Shown here in pieces: positions 1 to 13,234 of a DNA stretch of 64,000 nucleotides (within the stretch, counting starts at the first letter, position 1; each line of letters opens with the position of its first letter). Under the pieces are notes generated by a model, which had not been told where the DNA came from, did no database searches, and was given only the letters and a program-made list of their open reading frames with translations. Location: NCBI GenBank assembly GCA_026413225.1, contig CM048553.1, positions 136,988,190 to 137,052,189 on the forward strand, given 5' to 3'. Both the position numbers and the translations under genes were made by a program. The stretch is from Otis tarda. Taxonomy: Eukaryota; Chordata; Aves; Otidiformes; Otididae.

Positions 1-74
1 TTTCTCTCCCCCATCCCACTGGGGAGAGGGAGGGTGAGCGAGAACTGTGTGGTGACTCGGGCTAAACCACCACA
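1..74 (+). repeat. 3' end of an avian ERVL-type LTR, cut by the window edge
   Basis: The segment is rich in C/T, then G/A, and ends in ...CCACCACA. It resembles the 3' (U5) ends of the two complete LTRs at 12098 and 57337: a C-rich block, a GGGGAGAGGGAGGG block, a GAGCGAGA motif, then a terminal CA. Its 5' part lies outside the window, so neither length nor target duplication can be checked. It is a different subfamily from the two complete copies. Confidence 0.55.
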
Positions 75-3000
75 CCTGGTGACTTTTATCACCTTAAGCA
101 CACACGTTGTATCATGTACATTTGTCATCTGATTGAGTTAAATAGATTAAGTTAGATCCCAGTGGTAGTTAGCTTTGCTATGAAGCTATAATTTACCACT
201 AAGCTGCACTTGCATGTCAGATTTTTCCCACTGCGCTTTCTCCAATTTGATAGCTCTTCTCAGCAGATGGCATTTCTCGAAAACAGCCAGATTCCAACTG
301 TTCCTACCAAAAGAAGGTCTGGATTCAAAGAAAAAAAGTGTTTGTTAAACACCAGTAACTACCAACTGCGGATTTGGTAATTTAAGCTGAACTCAATTGA
401 CTTGTATGAAACAACAAATTGACTTATGGGCAAGAAAGGCTTCTTACAGCTCCCCGCTCCCCAGCTGCCCAGTTAGCAACAGAAGCAGAGTCAATGGTCC
501 AGTTTGTTTCTTTGGAGGAGAGAGAGGGAAGAAAAATGAGAAGGAATGTTAGTAGTTTTTTAGCATAATCCTCCAAAAAGAAAATAGAGATTTAACATAC
601 TGAGGAATAGTAGATGGAGTAAAGTATGCTACTATTTATTTGAAAATTACTACAGACAATACATGAGGTGAACCTGTTTAATAACAATGACTACACATGG
701 AAAACAAAGGTCTGCCAACTGACACCACGGAACTGGACTTACTTGTGTAATAAAGTGTACAAAAAATACAGACCAAGACGTTTGTTCTGTAGTAGGACCT
801 CAATTGCAAGTAAGATGTTTCAGTATGTCCTGAGAAATTTGGAAATTTAAAAAGTCTGTTTTGCTTAAAATTTATCTATTAACTTTGAAACAAGTGTGGG
901 GTTTTTTTGCTAAAGAAACTAATGGAGTGTTTTATCAGCAAGTACAGGAAGTGTTAAAATGCTATATCCTTTTAATGTCAATTTAAACAGTATGTATTAC
1001 TTTTTTTTTTTTTTCTTTCTGGGCTAAACACCACTTTACTTATGAGGTGAACGAGTGGTACTTGTGGGCTGTCAGTTGAAAAGCCCTGTGATCATAAGAC
1101 TATGAGCTTTTCCAGTTATTTGAGTCACATTAATAACAGCTCAGCTAACTAACAATTTTTAAAGGATCAACCCTCTAACACATTAGAAGAAGTATCTGTA
1201 TACAAAGAGAGATTGTTCAGTTTGGCTCCACTCTTGATAGTAATAAATAAAAGCGTCTATTGTGTGAAAGCAGGGAAATGTCTCATCTGTAGTGAGAGGG
1301 ATTCATTTTGGAATGACACAGCCACAGTTTCTATTTTCTCCATGTTTTGTGGCGTATGTTTTGGTTTCTGCTTATTGAGAGTGAAATTTAAGGTCAGAGG
1401 CTAAATGATGTCAAAATGCCTTCCAATCATTTGATGTGACAAGGCAGCTGAGCTGTTCAGGAAGTGTCCCAAACACTATGAGGAGGTGGCATTTAAGGGA
1501 ATAGTGGTGGTGAACTTACTATCTATTTGCAGCTCATTTTTCAAAATTAAAATGACCAACAAGGACATGTCTGAAAATATTGCCACATCCTTCTAAAAGT
1601 AGAAATGCTTTTATTCTAACAAAGAGAGATTGCCATAGAAAAAGTTATTCTAGCAATATTGGCTTGATGCCCCATTGCCCCAAGCATTGTGATGTCTTTC
1701 ATGGATGCTATGAAACATTTCAGTTTGCCTTGGATTAGGACACTGGCAGTACAGAGCACGTGATCCCAGCCTCAGCAAAGCATTCTTTCTCTTCGGGATA
1801 CAGCTATGAAGTGATTTTTCCTAGGAGATTAGATGAATCTAGCCTGGGCATCTGCAATACTTTTTTCTCTCACATAATGGAAAGCTTTTAATCAGAAAGG
1901 CAACATAAGCTAGTAACAGGAGCCCTCTTGGTTTTTCTCAAAGCAAAATCAAAGAAATTAAGCCAAATAAAAAACTCCAAAGACTCCAAACTAGCTCCCT
2001 AAATCTGCAGCAGAGGATTCATACAACCTGGAGAAAAAAAAGAGCCACATATTCCAAAACCAGATTGTTACTGCACATTCAAAAATTATTCTAAAGGCAA
2101 CCATGCCAGGCACTTGCTGGCATAACGTTATCCTTGCATCACAACTGAAAGCTTGTTAAAATAACTTCAGAATTGCTAGTCTGAAAATGTCAAGAGTACT
2201 ACGAGCACAGCGCTCTAACTTCCAAGGGGCTGGTATCAGGCACTGTGGAAATAAGAGACGGCCAAAGCCACAGGGCCTTATTCTGTAGGTGATGCCAAGA
2301 AATTATGAAGTCAGTAGATTTTGTAAATTAATGCCAGAATAAGATAATGCCAGATAGATTATAGCTCAGCAATTTCTGAGAGGAAGATTATGGAAATACA
2401 TTGCTTTTCCTGTATTAAAAGCTATGGTGATGTTTCATTCAAAAAGCTCAGTCATTATCTGCCAATGCCTGTGATGAGACCTTTTTGGTCGTTGTTTCAT
2501 ACTGCATGCAACAACCCATTGCTACCATCAGTAACACCACAGTAGAAAAGGCAAAATTTTAGCTGGTGAATCTCCAAGGACTGATTTTACACTTCCCATG
2601 AAGAATCTAAGCACAAATGAAAAGAGTCCTGTAGGTTTTGACTGTAGTTGAAATGAAGTGCACAGTTATATTCTGCTGAGATAAAGAGATAATTTCCTAA
2701 TGTGGTGAAGTTTTGCTGTTCTCAGTTGAAGTATTTCTAAACCATATGTTAGATAAATCACAATGAATAAAAGCAAATAAAGGAAAGGTATTTGCATGAA
2801 CAAGAGGGAAGAAGAAATCCTGTAGGAAAAGTAAGAGTTTAACATAAGTGACCTGAGCACACACATTTATATGCTGGTGGTCTGAGGGAAGAAGGGTCAG
2901 AGACAGCGACTGGAGAATTAAAAACAGTTTTGAAGCAGAGAGGAAGAAGAGGGTAGATCTGACACCTAAAATTAAAACAGTGTCACAAGTATCTTCAAGT

Positions 3001-4618
3001 ATTTAAACCAAAGTCAAGAACAGCTGAGGCTGAGTGGAAAATATTTTTTTATAAAGAACATAGCTTAAGAGTGAAAATAAATTAGTCAGTATCAGATAAA
3101 GCAACTTTTGGAAAACAAAAATAAAAGTACCATATAACCATATAATAACCAACTGAATGCAACAAAAAAAAAATTGCTTTTCATACTAAGAAATATCAAG
3201 ATGAATAATTTAATTGTAACTAGTGATTCGAACTCAGAAAAAAAAATCACAAAGATGAAATTCAAAACAGATAAAGCATTGCTTTTCTCCTTCTCCTGTC
3301 TCTGATTTATTTTACACCAGCTTTCAAGTGTAGAATTTACAAGCATGAGCAGGTCAGGGACCCAAAATGGTACAAGTGCAAATAAACAGACTCTACACAT
3401 TTACATCACAATTTGCTAAAAATCCTTTGCTTATTTACCAATGTCTGTGCTCCCCAGAAGAGCTGCAGAAGGCACCACTTGATAGCAAAGATGCTTTTCC
3501 TTAAACCAGCCGATACAGCTGTAGCAAGCAAACCCCAGTAAGGCTGCACCTAACTGGGCTCGGCACGCAGCAGCTGGAAATTATTCCTGGTTCCAGTCCC
3601 AGATGGGTTACAGGAGCTGCAGAGAGCCCTCGTACCTTCCTAACTCTGCCAGGTCTGTGTGAAATGAGCAAGCCTAAATTCTATCTGAGACCCTGGAGTT
3701 TCAGAAAACTTGAAACAATCATCTCTTCTGTTTCATCTCAATGTGTCAAAGCAAAATTGAAACATATATAACGTAGTTTTCCAAAGATTGCTTACCAATA
3801 TTAATTACAACAGTGGGTATTTCTGCCATTCCACAGCGTGGATGCACCAGGGGCATGCATTCAGACCCTGCATTTCCCAAGGAGTTCTGGTTTATGTGTA
3901 CAGCAATGCTAAATGCTTGCAATTGTTTGCTGTAATATGCAAAGGCCAGTTGGCCGGCATGTAGAACAGTTAAGCCTTTATTGTTACTAAACTTAACATT
4001 TTCAGCAAGGTTGAATAAAGCTATTATCAGTCAGTCTTTCATCTGTTGTTTCAGTAACATAGCATGGGGCTTTTTAAGCAAATGCAAAAACCTATGTGTA
4101 TTACTGAGCACTGAGCCCAAACAAAGTTGTACCGGAAACGCTAAGCCACTTAAGAACAAGCAAAATTAAGAGCCTTGTCTGCCTCTGTGCCAGTTGTTCC
4201 CATTAACTTGTCCCAATAGATTTTCATGCAACCCCACTGAGGAGCTGGATGACTTTATTTCCATCATGCATTCATCTCAAAATATTCCTTGAAGATGCAA
4301 ATCCATACATCTGGTCACCAGCAAACTGTATTTGACTACTGAGATAAATACAGTCTGGGGGATATAACAGCATCTGCTTTTATCTGGTACTGAATGCTGC
4401 TTATTCTTTTAAAACATAATTACAAATATGTCTTTGTACTGTAGTACTCCCCATGATTACAATCCAGGCTAAAGTATAGTAGCACTAGATGCTGTAGAAA
4501 CAAAGAAGAAAACACGATTTCTCCCTCAAAGTCTGTAGAATTCAGTACTCAAGTGACAAAATGAAGGACGAAGTGATGAAGATCATCCTGTAAGCACTAG
4601 AAAAATATGTCATATACA
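75..4618. other. Gene-free flank, nothing recognised
   Basis: AT-rich sequence with stops in all frames at short intervals. The open frames here are all 60-105 codons, lack recognisable motifs and look like chance. I see no splice-bounded conserved peptide, RNA gene or recognisable repeat. Confidence 0.6.
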
Positions 4619-4853
4619 TCAGATTAGATATTAGGAAAAAAATTTTTACAGTGAGGGTGGTGGAACACTGGCACAGGTTGTCCAGAGAGGTGGTGGATGC
4701 CCCATCCCTGGAAACATTCAAGGCCAGGTTGGATGAGGCTCTGAGCAACCCGATCTGGTTGGAGATGTCCCTGCTCCTTGCAGGGGGGGTTGGACTAGAT
4801 GATCTTTAAAGGTCCCTTCCAAGCCAAACTATTCTATTATTCCGTGATTCTAT
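4619..4853 (+). repeat. CR1 LINE 3' fragment
   Basis: This is the 3' end of a CR1 retrotransposon in + orientation. It carries the typical CR1 end: GAGGGTGGTGGAACACTGG, then GAGGTGGTGGATGCCCCATC, then GGTTGGACTAGATGATCTTT. It finishes with the imperfect ATTCTAT/GATTCTAT tail. It is 5' truncated at about 235 bp, and the reading frame is only a remnant of the ORF2 C-terminus. Confidence 0.95.
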
Positions 4854-7800
4854 AACATTTGTCATAATAATTTTTAAAGCATTATTACTAAGTATCAATT
4901 AGATTTGCTTTCCCTGCTTTTTCCATCCAACCAGCTGCAATTGTTTTCCTTCAGACATAGCTGCTAAGGTGAAGCAAGTCTTACTGTTGGGCACAGGTAA
5001 TACTTCATGGTTCATTTTGATGCTTTTTATTTTCTTATCTGATTTCACCATCACTGTGTGACTGGTGCAGATTTAATGCAAAACAGATAGCCCATTTGGG
5101 GTGGCATTTATTTCTCTTCCACTTCTTCCCAAGCTGTTTGCACTTCCACAGCATTAAAATTACAGGTTTCAGTCACAAAACATGAGTAGGAGGTGGCCAA
5201 GTGCTTAACTTTGCTCTAGAGCCTGCTGAAAAAAAAATATATATTTTCAGAGGTGAACTGCTAATTTTGCCAGAGTGCTCTTCAAGGAATGAATGTCCTC
5301 ATGTAATACTGACCTTAAAGTTTCTAACAAGCAGCTTTTTCCAGGCTTTGTTTTTGGAATTTATCACATCTATTGCAGGTGGTCTGTGTCATAGTCTGTG
5401 TTTTGTTTCAAAAGCATACAAAATCAGCAAATATTTTCCACTATTTTATTTTTCTTTTGTCTTATGGATTCTCCAGTTTAGCTGCATTTGCCACTCCTCA
5501 GCTTTGCTGTGAAATGCCAATGGTAAAAGAGCATATGATAACAATATCAGGTCAGGTAATTTGCTTTGCTTTAACAGGCCATATAATGCTGCTTTAAAAT
5601 GTCAAGGCTTTAATGCAAATTAAAACAAAAATCAAAAATATATCTATACCAAAACACGTCAGATGTACTCATGGCTTTAAAAAAAAAGGCTTAAAAACTC
5701 CTCTTTTAGAAATTCTGATGGAACATTTTACTATATGAATCTAAAGAGGGAACCTGACGATATTTGGATCAAAACTTTGCTTTAAGTTATAGTTCCTAAG
5801 GAGCAAAATTGCATGAAGGAAATTGTAGCCCGTAGGATTTCACACTGAAAGGTCTGTGTTTACTCTCAAAATGTGTCCTTGAAGTTGTAACACATTCTGC
5901 ATTTTTTCTAACACGAGATAAAAGAGAAACAACTGCATTGGAATCCACTAAATGCAGCACATCTTATGCAAACTGCCGCTGTATTTACAGTAATGAGAGA
6001 GGAATAATCACCCATTCAGAAAAATAATCCTTTAGCCCTTGTACAAGGAAACCAAACAGAGAGAGAGAGACATGAAAAAAAAATAAAAAAGAGAAGACAA
6101 ACTATACCTCAGTGGATTGTGGAATAATGCATTTATTCTCAGACAGGAAAACATATAGCCTGTACTTATTTATTTAAGTGCTTTTAGCTACATGTTTTCT
6201 CAAATTGGTCCTTAAAAATGCTCATCTAGTGCACTACATACTTTCTTTAGAAAAACAAACAAGCTATGAGTACAGTTATTACTGGCAAATGCTTCCAAAA
6301 ATTTTGCCAAGCCACCACCCAAGTCAAATCCCATGCTATCCTCAAACACATGTAAAACCAAGTGCAAGCTGCAGACCATTCCTGTGATCTGAAAAACAAG
6401 ACAGGACACAAAACAAAAGACTGAGTTACAAAACAGTGAGGAAAGTTATGATTAGGCAGGCTTATGAGAGACTTGAGAATACAGTTGGTATACAACAGAA
6501 CATCCTGTTGTTGTTTCTAAAGCTTTCTGCAATACTTGTTAATCGGCTGGTTTGCCTTTTGGACTGGATTTTGTCATTTTGTAAGGACACCTATGTGTAG
6601 TTAAAGCACACATATACGTGCATAGATTATGTGAACTCCTTTTTGGTTCCCTCTCCTGTAACCTGCAACCTCTGCTCTCCACTCACTTCTCCCTTTATAG
6701 ATTGGTGAGACCTCTTATTTCACTACTTAAATCCCAATATCCTTGCAGTCTTCTGCCTTTTACAGGCATGAAGCAGTTAACAGATGTGACAACTAAAACA
6801 GCATGACTTAAAAGATGAAGTTGTTAATACACAACTGTAAAGCATGGTCGAAATGTTGTTGCTACAGAGGTGCAGCTACAACCAAGCTGTCTGTGAGTAC
6901 TGTGCTCTTCAAATTTAGAAATCTAACATTCAAAGGGATAAAACCTTTCATATTGCCTCAGTTTCCTGAGGTGCCTGACGGAAAGAAAGGCAGAATGTTT
7001 GAAATAAGCATATGGTGCGTGTTGGGTACTGTGAAAAGTGACTTCCCTTAATTTTCAGCAATTGCACCTTCCATTCTGTGACAAAGCTGCATGTCATTGG
7101 CAACAGAGCAAAATAATCCCTACATCTGTCATTTTTAATTATTATCAGTCATCTTTAGGAAATCAGAGCGTCAGAATAAAAACAGAGAGTAACATTTTGG
7201 TCATCTTGCAACAGAATCAGAAAAGCACTGATTGTCTCTGCTACCAAAGTGAGATTGACTAGTGAAATGCCAAATCAGCAGTAATTGTACTTCTCACCAA
7301 AATATTTTGATCTTCTACTAATCTTTGTTTTTTTCATTCTCACTTACTGGATTTAGTTTACAGCACAAGTTGAAAGGCCTAATCAGAAGCAAGGCTCCAG
7401 GATGGCAGAGACCACCCAAACACACAAGCATGCATCGCTCTCCTAAGAACGTAATCAGAAATAAAATGCTATAAATAGCTGTGGCAGATAATAGGAAAAC
7501 AGGAAAGAAAAAAAACAACTGTGATTCTAAGACCCTACAAGTAATTACATTGCCCAGTTCAATGACTGGAAACTTTTCTTTTCCTTTTTAATTAAATACC
7601 TTTAAGAGCTATTCCTGGATGCTCCATCTCCCACCACTTGACACCCTTGTTTTGATGTTTCTCTCCTTCACTTCCCACTTGGGCAACACAACAAAAGTGT
7701 GATTCAAAGAAATGTGTGAAGCAGCAAAAGCAACAGGATGCTTGTGACAGCTGGATTTTGAACAGATTAAAGGAGAGAGGAATGCAGAAGCCACAGCAAA

Positions 7801-9990
7801 AAAAAAAAGTACGTTGGAGTACAATATGCTGCAGCCTATTGTAACTGAAGAATTTCAGCTGTTCCAACTCCTGGAGTTTTGTTCATGTTTTGAAAACCAT
7901 TGTTATCATTCTTTATATTATTCATCAAATCCCTTGTGCCTTCATATATGCCAGCCTTGACCACTTTGCTTCGTACACAATCCTCTCCTCGCCCTTTTCA
8001 AACATCAGTGTGGGTACATAAAGCCACCATCCTTAAGAGCTGCTACCTGACATTCATAACAGGCAGGTTCGGGAATGACTGGGAACAATCTGTGTTTCAT
8101 AACAGAGGAACTGAGAAACATGAAATTAATGATAAGTTCAAATGCAATTTTGACATCTTTAGAATTTTGTTACTTTTCCACCATCTCCTACAACAACCCT
8201 CAGTCCCCAACAAGCTGCGCACTACTGACTCTGAGAAGGTAGCATGAAGCGTGTGCTGGATACTGTCAGGAACAAGCTGTACGTTCCAACATTTATATAA
8301 AAATGCTGTTTGATTCACAGCGTTACAGCTAAAAGAAATTAAAGCAACACATAGAGCTAGCCCCAAGAAATTATGAATCAGACCTACAAAATTAATTTAT
8401 ATTTAATGAGTTACTTTTGACAAAGTTTTTGGCAATCAGAAGTATGGTTGAGGTACATTTTCCAGATTTTGGGGGGACAGAGGATTAGATGCAGTTTATA
8501 TAACAATTCGTCTCCAGGAGCTGGACTTTGGTAAAATAACAAGCACAGAGAAAGATCTGGTAGTACTGGGGAGAGGAAAGTTCCAGTCTTTAAAAAAATA
8601 CTTATCTATAAATAAAAAACTATGTCTTAAAGTCTTAATACAGGGAAAACTCTGAGGTAATTTGAAGCCTTTCCTAATTAAAAATTGCAGAATTTCTTCT
8701 CCAAAAATGAATGTACACCTGTATAGTTACATATGGTATAAAGTAGCATTGTTAGTTGTTAACATTAATATTATCATTAAGCTTAGATAGAATTATTTAC
8801 AGATTAAGACTTTTTAAATAAACAAGAAGTATTAATTGCATGTGGAGGATATCTTTACAGGAATTTTGCCACAGGCTGGAAATACGATTTCATTTTGTTC
8901 AGGTCAGGTACTGAACTCCATCCATCCCGTTGCCTTCACAGATCAGCATAAAGACACTACCCCAGCACAGCGCTTCAGCTGGTTCAGTGAGGGCAGTTTA
9001 CAATACTGAGGGTCAAATCTGTTAAATATTTTGGTTTTTTTCACAGACTATCTGGTTTTTACAGAACAGCCATTCAGTATCATGTTGCTCTTTGAACAAA
9101 GTAAAACATACTGTGCAAAAATACAGAGATTAAGAGTTACCTATCAAATGAAAAGCAAATATATGTTCTGTACAATACTTGTTCTGTACAATACCTGTTT
9201 GAAGAACACTATTGCAAATTTATCGGTGGGATGATATCATTAGAGCCCTGCTTCACCATGATTCAGTTGCCTAGAAGCACGGTGGCATGGTTCGCAACTT
9301 TGGCATAGCTATAAACATGTTGTAAAGACTGTTTGATAGCAAATTGATTAAAAGGAAGTCACTGGTCCAAGCTTCCAACAACAGGAATCCACAACCACTT
9401 TCACGCTGTTCTGTTGTTTCTGAATCTGCTCCTGCACTGCAGCATTTTGTATTTCAGAACAGATACAGAATGTTTTTGAATAATTCACGCCTCTGTGAAG
9501 AATGTTTTGTCATTTTTGTCATTTTGTCATTTTTCCTTAGCACAATACAAAAATAACCTAGAATTGGAAGGGCAGATGTTCATCCGTGTGTGTAAGCATT
9601 GGCATGCCTCTGATTTTCTTCTTCCAAACAGTAAATATCTTGTGCTTACTACCAAAGGCAACTGAAGTTACAGCTACATCTAGGCAGGATTCAGAGCTGT
9701 CTGAGTGCCTACCAGAAACAGTGTGCTTGCATTAGCAGGATAATCCATACATAGAATCGTTTCTATGCATATTTTTTTAGCCAAATAGTCCTAGTTTTAT
9801 TTTAGAACTCTTACAAACAAAAGTTAAATATATATAGGCAAAATTACTCACATAAAAAATAGAGAGGACAAACGAAGGTGGTATTTATAAGAACAAAGGT
9901 AGATTTGCCTGAATTGATAATTTATTATATTTTAGGTTTAGAACATACAGTTGGTCCCAGTCAAATAAATAAAATAGAGATGCAACATTA
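4854..9990. other. Gene-free flank, nothing recognised
   Basis: AT-rich sequence between two CR1 fragments. The longest open frame (7900-8247, 115 codons) has no family motif. A 16-bp perfect tandem duplication sits at 9164-9195 and short TTTTGTCA repeats at about 9508-9535. Nothing else is supported. Confidence 0.55.
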
Positions 9991-10274
9991 TGCAACAAAC
10001 AAGACTAGGGGTAATGGTTTCAGAATAGAGGGAGATAGATTTAGATTAGATATCAGGAAAAAAATTTTTGCAATGAGGGTGGTGGAACACTGGAACAGGT
10101 TACCCAGAGAGGTGGTGGATGCCCCATCCCTGGAAACGTTCAAGGCCAGGTTGGACGGGGCTCTGAGCAACCTGATCTGGTTGGAGATGTCCCTGCTCTT
10201 TGCCAGATGGTTGGACGAGCTGACCTTTCAAGGTCCCTTCCAACTCTAGCCATTCACTGATTCTTTGATTCTAT
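9991..10274 (+). repeat. CR1 LINE 3' fragment
   Basis: A + oriented CR1 3' end of about 280 bp. It begins within the stretch encoding the ORF2 C-terminus and shows GAGGTGGTGGATGCCCCATC, GTTGGAGATGTCCCTGCT and a GATTCTAT terminus. It resembles the fragment at 4619 but was inserted independently: it extends further 5' and differs in the last 80 bp. Confidence 0.95.
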
Positions 10275-10389
10275 AAACTGACAGTGTCTTTTCAAAGAGC
10301 AACTTAAAACAATTTTCATAAATTTTCCAAGTGTATTTTTCATAAATGCTTTTTGTTTTCATACAGGCGGATACAGCTCAAAGCTCCTT

Positions 10390-10445
10390 GAGAACTGTAG
10401 AAGAGAGAGAACTGTAGAACTGTATACTAGAGAACTGTAGAACTG
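10390..10445. repeat. Short tandem repeat, three imperfect GAGAACTGTAGAA units
   Basis: The motif GAGAACTGTAGAA occurs three times in 55 bp, separated by short AGAG and TGTATACT spacers. It looks like a local slippage repeat of no known function. Confidence 0.7.
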
Positions 10446-11044
10446 CGAAAGGAAATAGAATTTCCAGCCTACCATATTTCCAAAACTACCATTTGCATAT
10501 TTTGTCTATAGTCTATTCATTATTATAATTAGAGAGGAAGTAACAATTTTGCTCAGAAAGAGAAAATTCCCCAAATAAAACCTCATACTCACTAACGGCT
10601 GTAGCTAGTTACATGTATGCACCATCAAAGACAGAGCAGAACACAATCTTTACTTCCCTGCATACTTACTCTTGCTCCCGTTACTTTACTGTGGATAACT
10701 TTGTACACTAACATTAGATCAGTTCACAAATTCAAAGTTAAATACAAACTGTCCAAAAGATTCACTTGCTCTGCTGTGGAAACAGTCGCCTTAGGGATTA
10801 AATTGATTAAGTTTACAGAACAGGTCTAGCATATGCAATAGGATATGTCTTCACTCAGATCTTCCTACACACGTACTTACTCTTGCAAACAAATCTGTGG
10901 CAATTTTGAATATATGCCTTTTGCCTTACTCAGGGATACGTCATAAAGTTTGTTTCATGTCTTGCAACATGCTGACTTCCACACATTTGTTGAAGCCACC
11001 AAATTCTCCAGTTCCCAGAGTCTGTAAGTTCTAGCCCTACCACT

Positions 11045-12097
11045 CAGAATCACAGAAACATAGAACAGTTTGGGTTGGAAGGGACCTTTAAAGGTCATCT
11101 AGTCCAACCCCTATGCAAGAAGGGAAATCTTCAACTAGGCTCAGAGCCCTGTCCAATCTAACCTTGAAACTTGCCAGGGATGGGGCATCTACAGCCTCCC
11201 TGGGCAAGCTGTGCCAGTGTTTTACCACCCTCATAATAAAAAAAATTCTTCCTTATATCTAGTCTAAATCTGCACTCTTTTAGTTTAAAACCATTATCCC
11301 TTGTCCTATCACAACAGACTCTACTAAAAAGTTTGTCCTCACATTTCTTATAGGCCCCCTTTAAGTACTGAAAGGCCACAATAAGGTCTCCCTGGAGCCT
11401 GCTCTTCTCCAGACTGAACAGCCCCAACTCTCTCGGCATGTCTTCATAGAAGGCCTCTTCTCTGGACTCACTCCAACAGGTCCATGTCCTTCTTACATTG
11501 GGGGCTTCAGAGCTGGACGCAGTACTCCATCTGGGGTCTCACAAGGGCAGAGTAGAAGAGCAGAATCTTCTCCCTCGTCCTCCTGGTCACGCTCCTTTTG
11601 ATGCAGCCCAGGATGTGGTTGGTCTTCTGGGCTGCAAGAGCACGTTGGTGGCTCATGTCCAGTTTTTCATCCACCAGTACCCCCAAGTCCTTCTCCTCAG
11701 GGCTGCTCTCAATCTCTCCATCTCCCAGTCTGTACTTATATTGGGGATTACCCTGACCCAGGTGCAGGACCTTGCACTTGGCCTTGTTGAGCCTCAGGAG
11801 GTTCACATGGGCCCACTTCTCAAGCTTGTCCAGGTGCCTCTGGATGGCATCCCATCTCTGAGGCGTGTCAACTACACTGCTTAGCTTGGTGTCATCTGCA
11901 AACTTGCTGAGGGTGCAATTGATCCCACTGCCTATGTCACTGATGAAGGTATTAAACAGTACTGGTCCCAATATGGACCCCTGACAGACATTGCTCATCA
12001 CCCATCTCTATTGGGACATCAAGATGTTGACCACTACTCTCTGTATAAGACCATCCAAGCAATTTCTCATCCTCATCCACTGAACAGTCCAGCTGTG
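11045..12097 (-). repeat. CR1 LINE, 3' part, reverse orientation, with reverse-transcriptase remnant
   Basis: Read on the - strand this is the 3' kilobase of a CR1 element. The frame at 12001-11507 encodes the late reverse-transcriptase region: [10 protein letters not shown], then FADDTKL (the catalytic YXDD-type box in its CR1 form FADD), then the CR1 tail motifs [12 protein letters not shown] and ILGCIKRSV. The element's 3' end lies at about 11045 (AGAATCACAGAAACATAG on the + strand). The 5' continuation resumes at 13240, past the inserted LTR. The frame is broken further downstream and the element is 5' truncated, so it is not mobile. Confidence 0.95.
12093..12097. repeat. Target-site duplication CTGTG, left copy
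   Basis: CTGTG directly precedes the 5' TG of the solo LTR and is repeated at 13235-13239 directly after its 3' CA. Five bases is the duplication length of ERVL-class integrations. Confidence 0.93.
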
Positions 12098-12270
12098 TGT
12101 TCTGGTTTTGTTAGTGAGGGGGGGCCTAAGGTGGTAGCTTCTGTAGGAAACTGCTAGAAGTTGCTCCCCTTTGTTCAGTGGACTCGGCCGGGCCTAGGGC
12201 GGATCCACTGCTGGCCAAGGCCGAGCCAATTGGTAGCAGAATGTCCCATGATAACGCCTCTGCGATAACG

Positions 12271-12277
12271 TATTTAA
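12271..12277 (+). promoter_or_regulatory. TATA-like box of LTR copy 1
   Basis: TATTTAA lies about 175 bp inside the LTR, in the position expected of a U3 promoter. The other copy has the same box at 57512-57518. There is no evidence that it is active. Confidence 0.5.
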
Positions 12278-13046
12278 GTCGGGGAAAACAGAAAGAAAAA
12301 AAAAGGAAGAGAAGATGTGAAGCAGCTGAGTGGGGGGGCAGAGAGGGGGAGGCGCGAGCCTCGTGGGCCTTGCAGGCCTCACCCTCTGGTCTCCCGCCGG
12401 GCAGCCGACTGGGCCCAACTCGGCCCGGCCCGGCTGCAAGAAGTGGAGAGGAGATGAGAAGTGAATTAGATGTAAAAAGGATCCTGAGAGGCGTCTGCCA
12501 GCCTGTTGTAAGGAACGGCTGCAGATGCCAAGGTCAGTGAAGAAGGAGGGGGAGGAGTAATGTGGCTCCTGGCCAAGATTCCTCTGCAACTCGTGGTGAA
12601 GACCATGGTGGAGCAGGTTGTCCCCCTGCAGCCCATGGAGGTCCACGGAGGGGCAGAGATCCACCTGCAGCCCGTGGAGGACCCCACGCTGGAGCAGGTG
12701 GAGGCCTGAAGGAGGCTGTGGCCCATGGAGGGCCTGCTGGGACAGCTGTTCTAGAGGGACTGCACCCCGTGGAGGAGACGACCCACTCCGGAGCAGTTTC
12801 ACGAAGGACTGTGGCCCGTGGGAGGGACCCCACGCTGGAGCAGAGGAGGAATGCGAGGAGTTCTTCCCCCAACGATGACGCAGCGGCATAAAACAACGCG
12901 TGATGAACTGACCGCGACCCCCATTCCCTTTTCCCCCCCGTGCCACTTGGGAGGGGAAGGTAGTAGAGATAATGTTAAGCCCGGGAAGCGGGAGGGGTGG
13001 GGGGAGGTTATCTTGTTCCCTGTCTCATTCTCCTGCTAATTTTAGA

Positions 13047-13052
13047 AATAAA
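13047..13052 (+). terminator. LTR polyadenylation signal, copy 1
   Basis: AATAAA within TTTAGAAATAAATGAATAG. It is the R-region poly(A) signal of the LTR and is also present at 58247-58252 in the second copy. Confidence 0.6.
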
Positions 13053-13234
13053 TGAATAGTTTTCCCCAAGTCAAGTCTGTTTTGCCAGTGACGGTAACTT
13101 TCAGGATTTCTCCCTGTCCTTATCTCAAACCTCGAGCCGTTTTCCTTGTATCATCTCCTCCTATTCTCTCAGGAGGTGGGGGGAGCGAGAGAGAGACTGC
13201 GTAGTCTGGTCCTGAGCGGGGCTGAACTACGACA

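Larger units (their letters stand above)
12098..13234 (+). repeat. Complete solo LTR (avian ERVL-type), copy 1
   Basis: This 1137-bp element starts TGTTCTGGTTTTG and ends CTGAACTACGACA, and is bounded by the duplication CTGTG. It has its own TATA-like TATTTAA at 12271-12277 and AATAAA at 13047-13052 on the + strand, which gives its orientation. The middle is GC-rich, with imperfect repeats of a CAGCCCGTGGAGGACCCC-like unit. Several long open frames cross it on both strands, but none encodes a viral protein; they follow from the GC-rich repeats. No gag, pol or env is present, so this is the product of LTR-LTR recombination. It shares most of its sequence with the copy at 57337. It carries a stretch of about 27 bp near 12452-12480 that the other copy lacks. 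Confidence 0.93.

Noticed and set aside
11498..11884. 128-codon + strand open frame
   Set aside because: Antisense shadow of the CR1 reverse-transcriptase frame on the - strand.
12178..13039. Collagen-like or Gly/Pro-rich open frames of up to 250 codons
   Set aside because: They lie inside the solo LTR, occur on both strands and arise from its GC-rich internal repeats; the same frames recur in copy 2 at 57556-58255.
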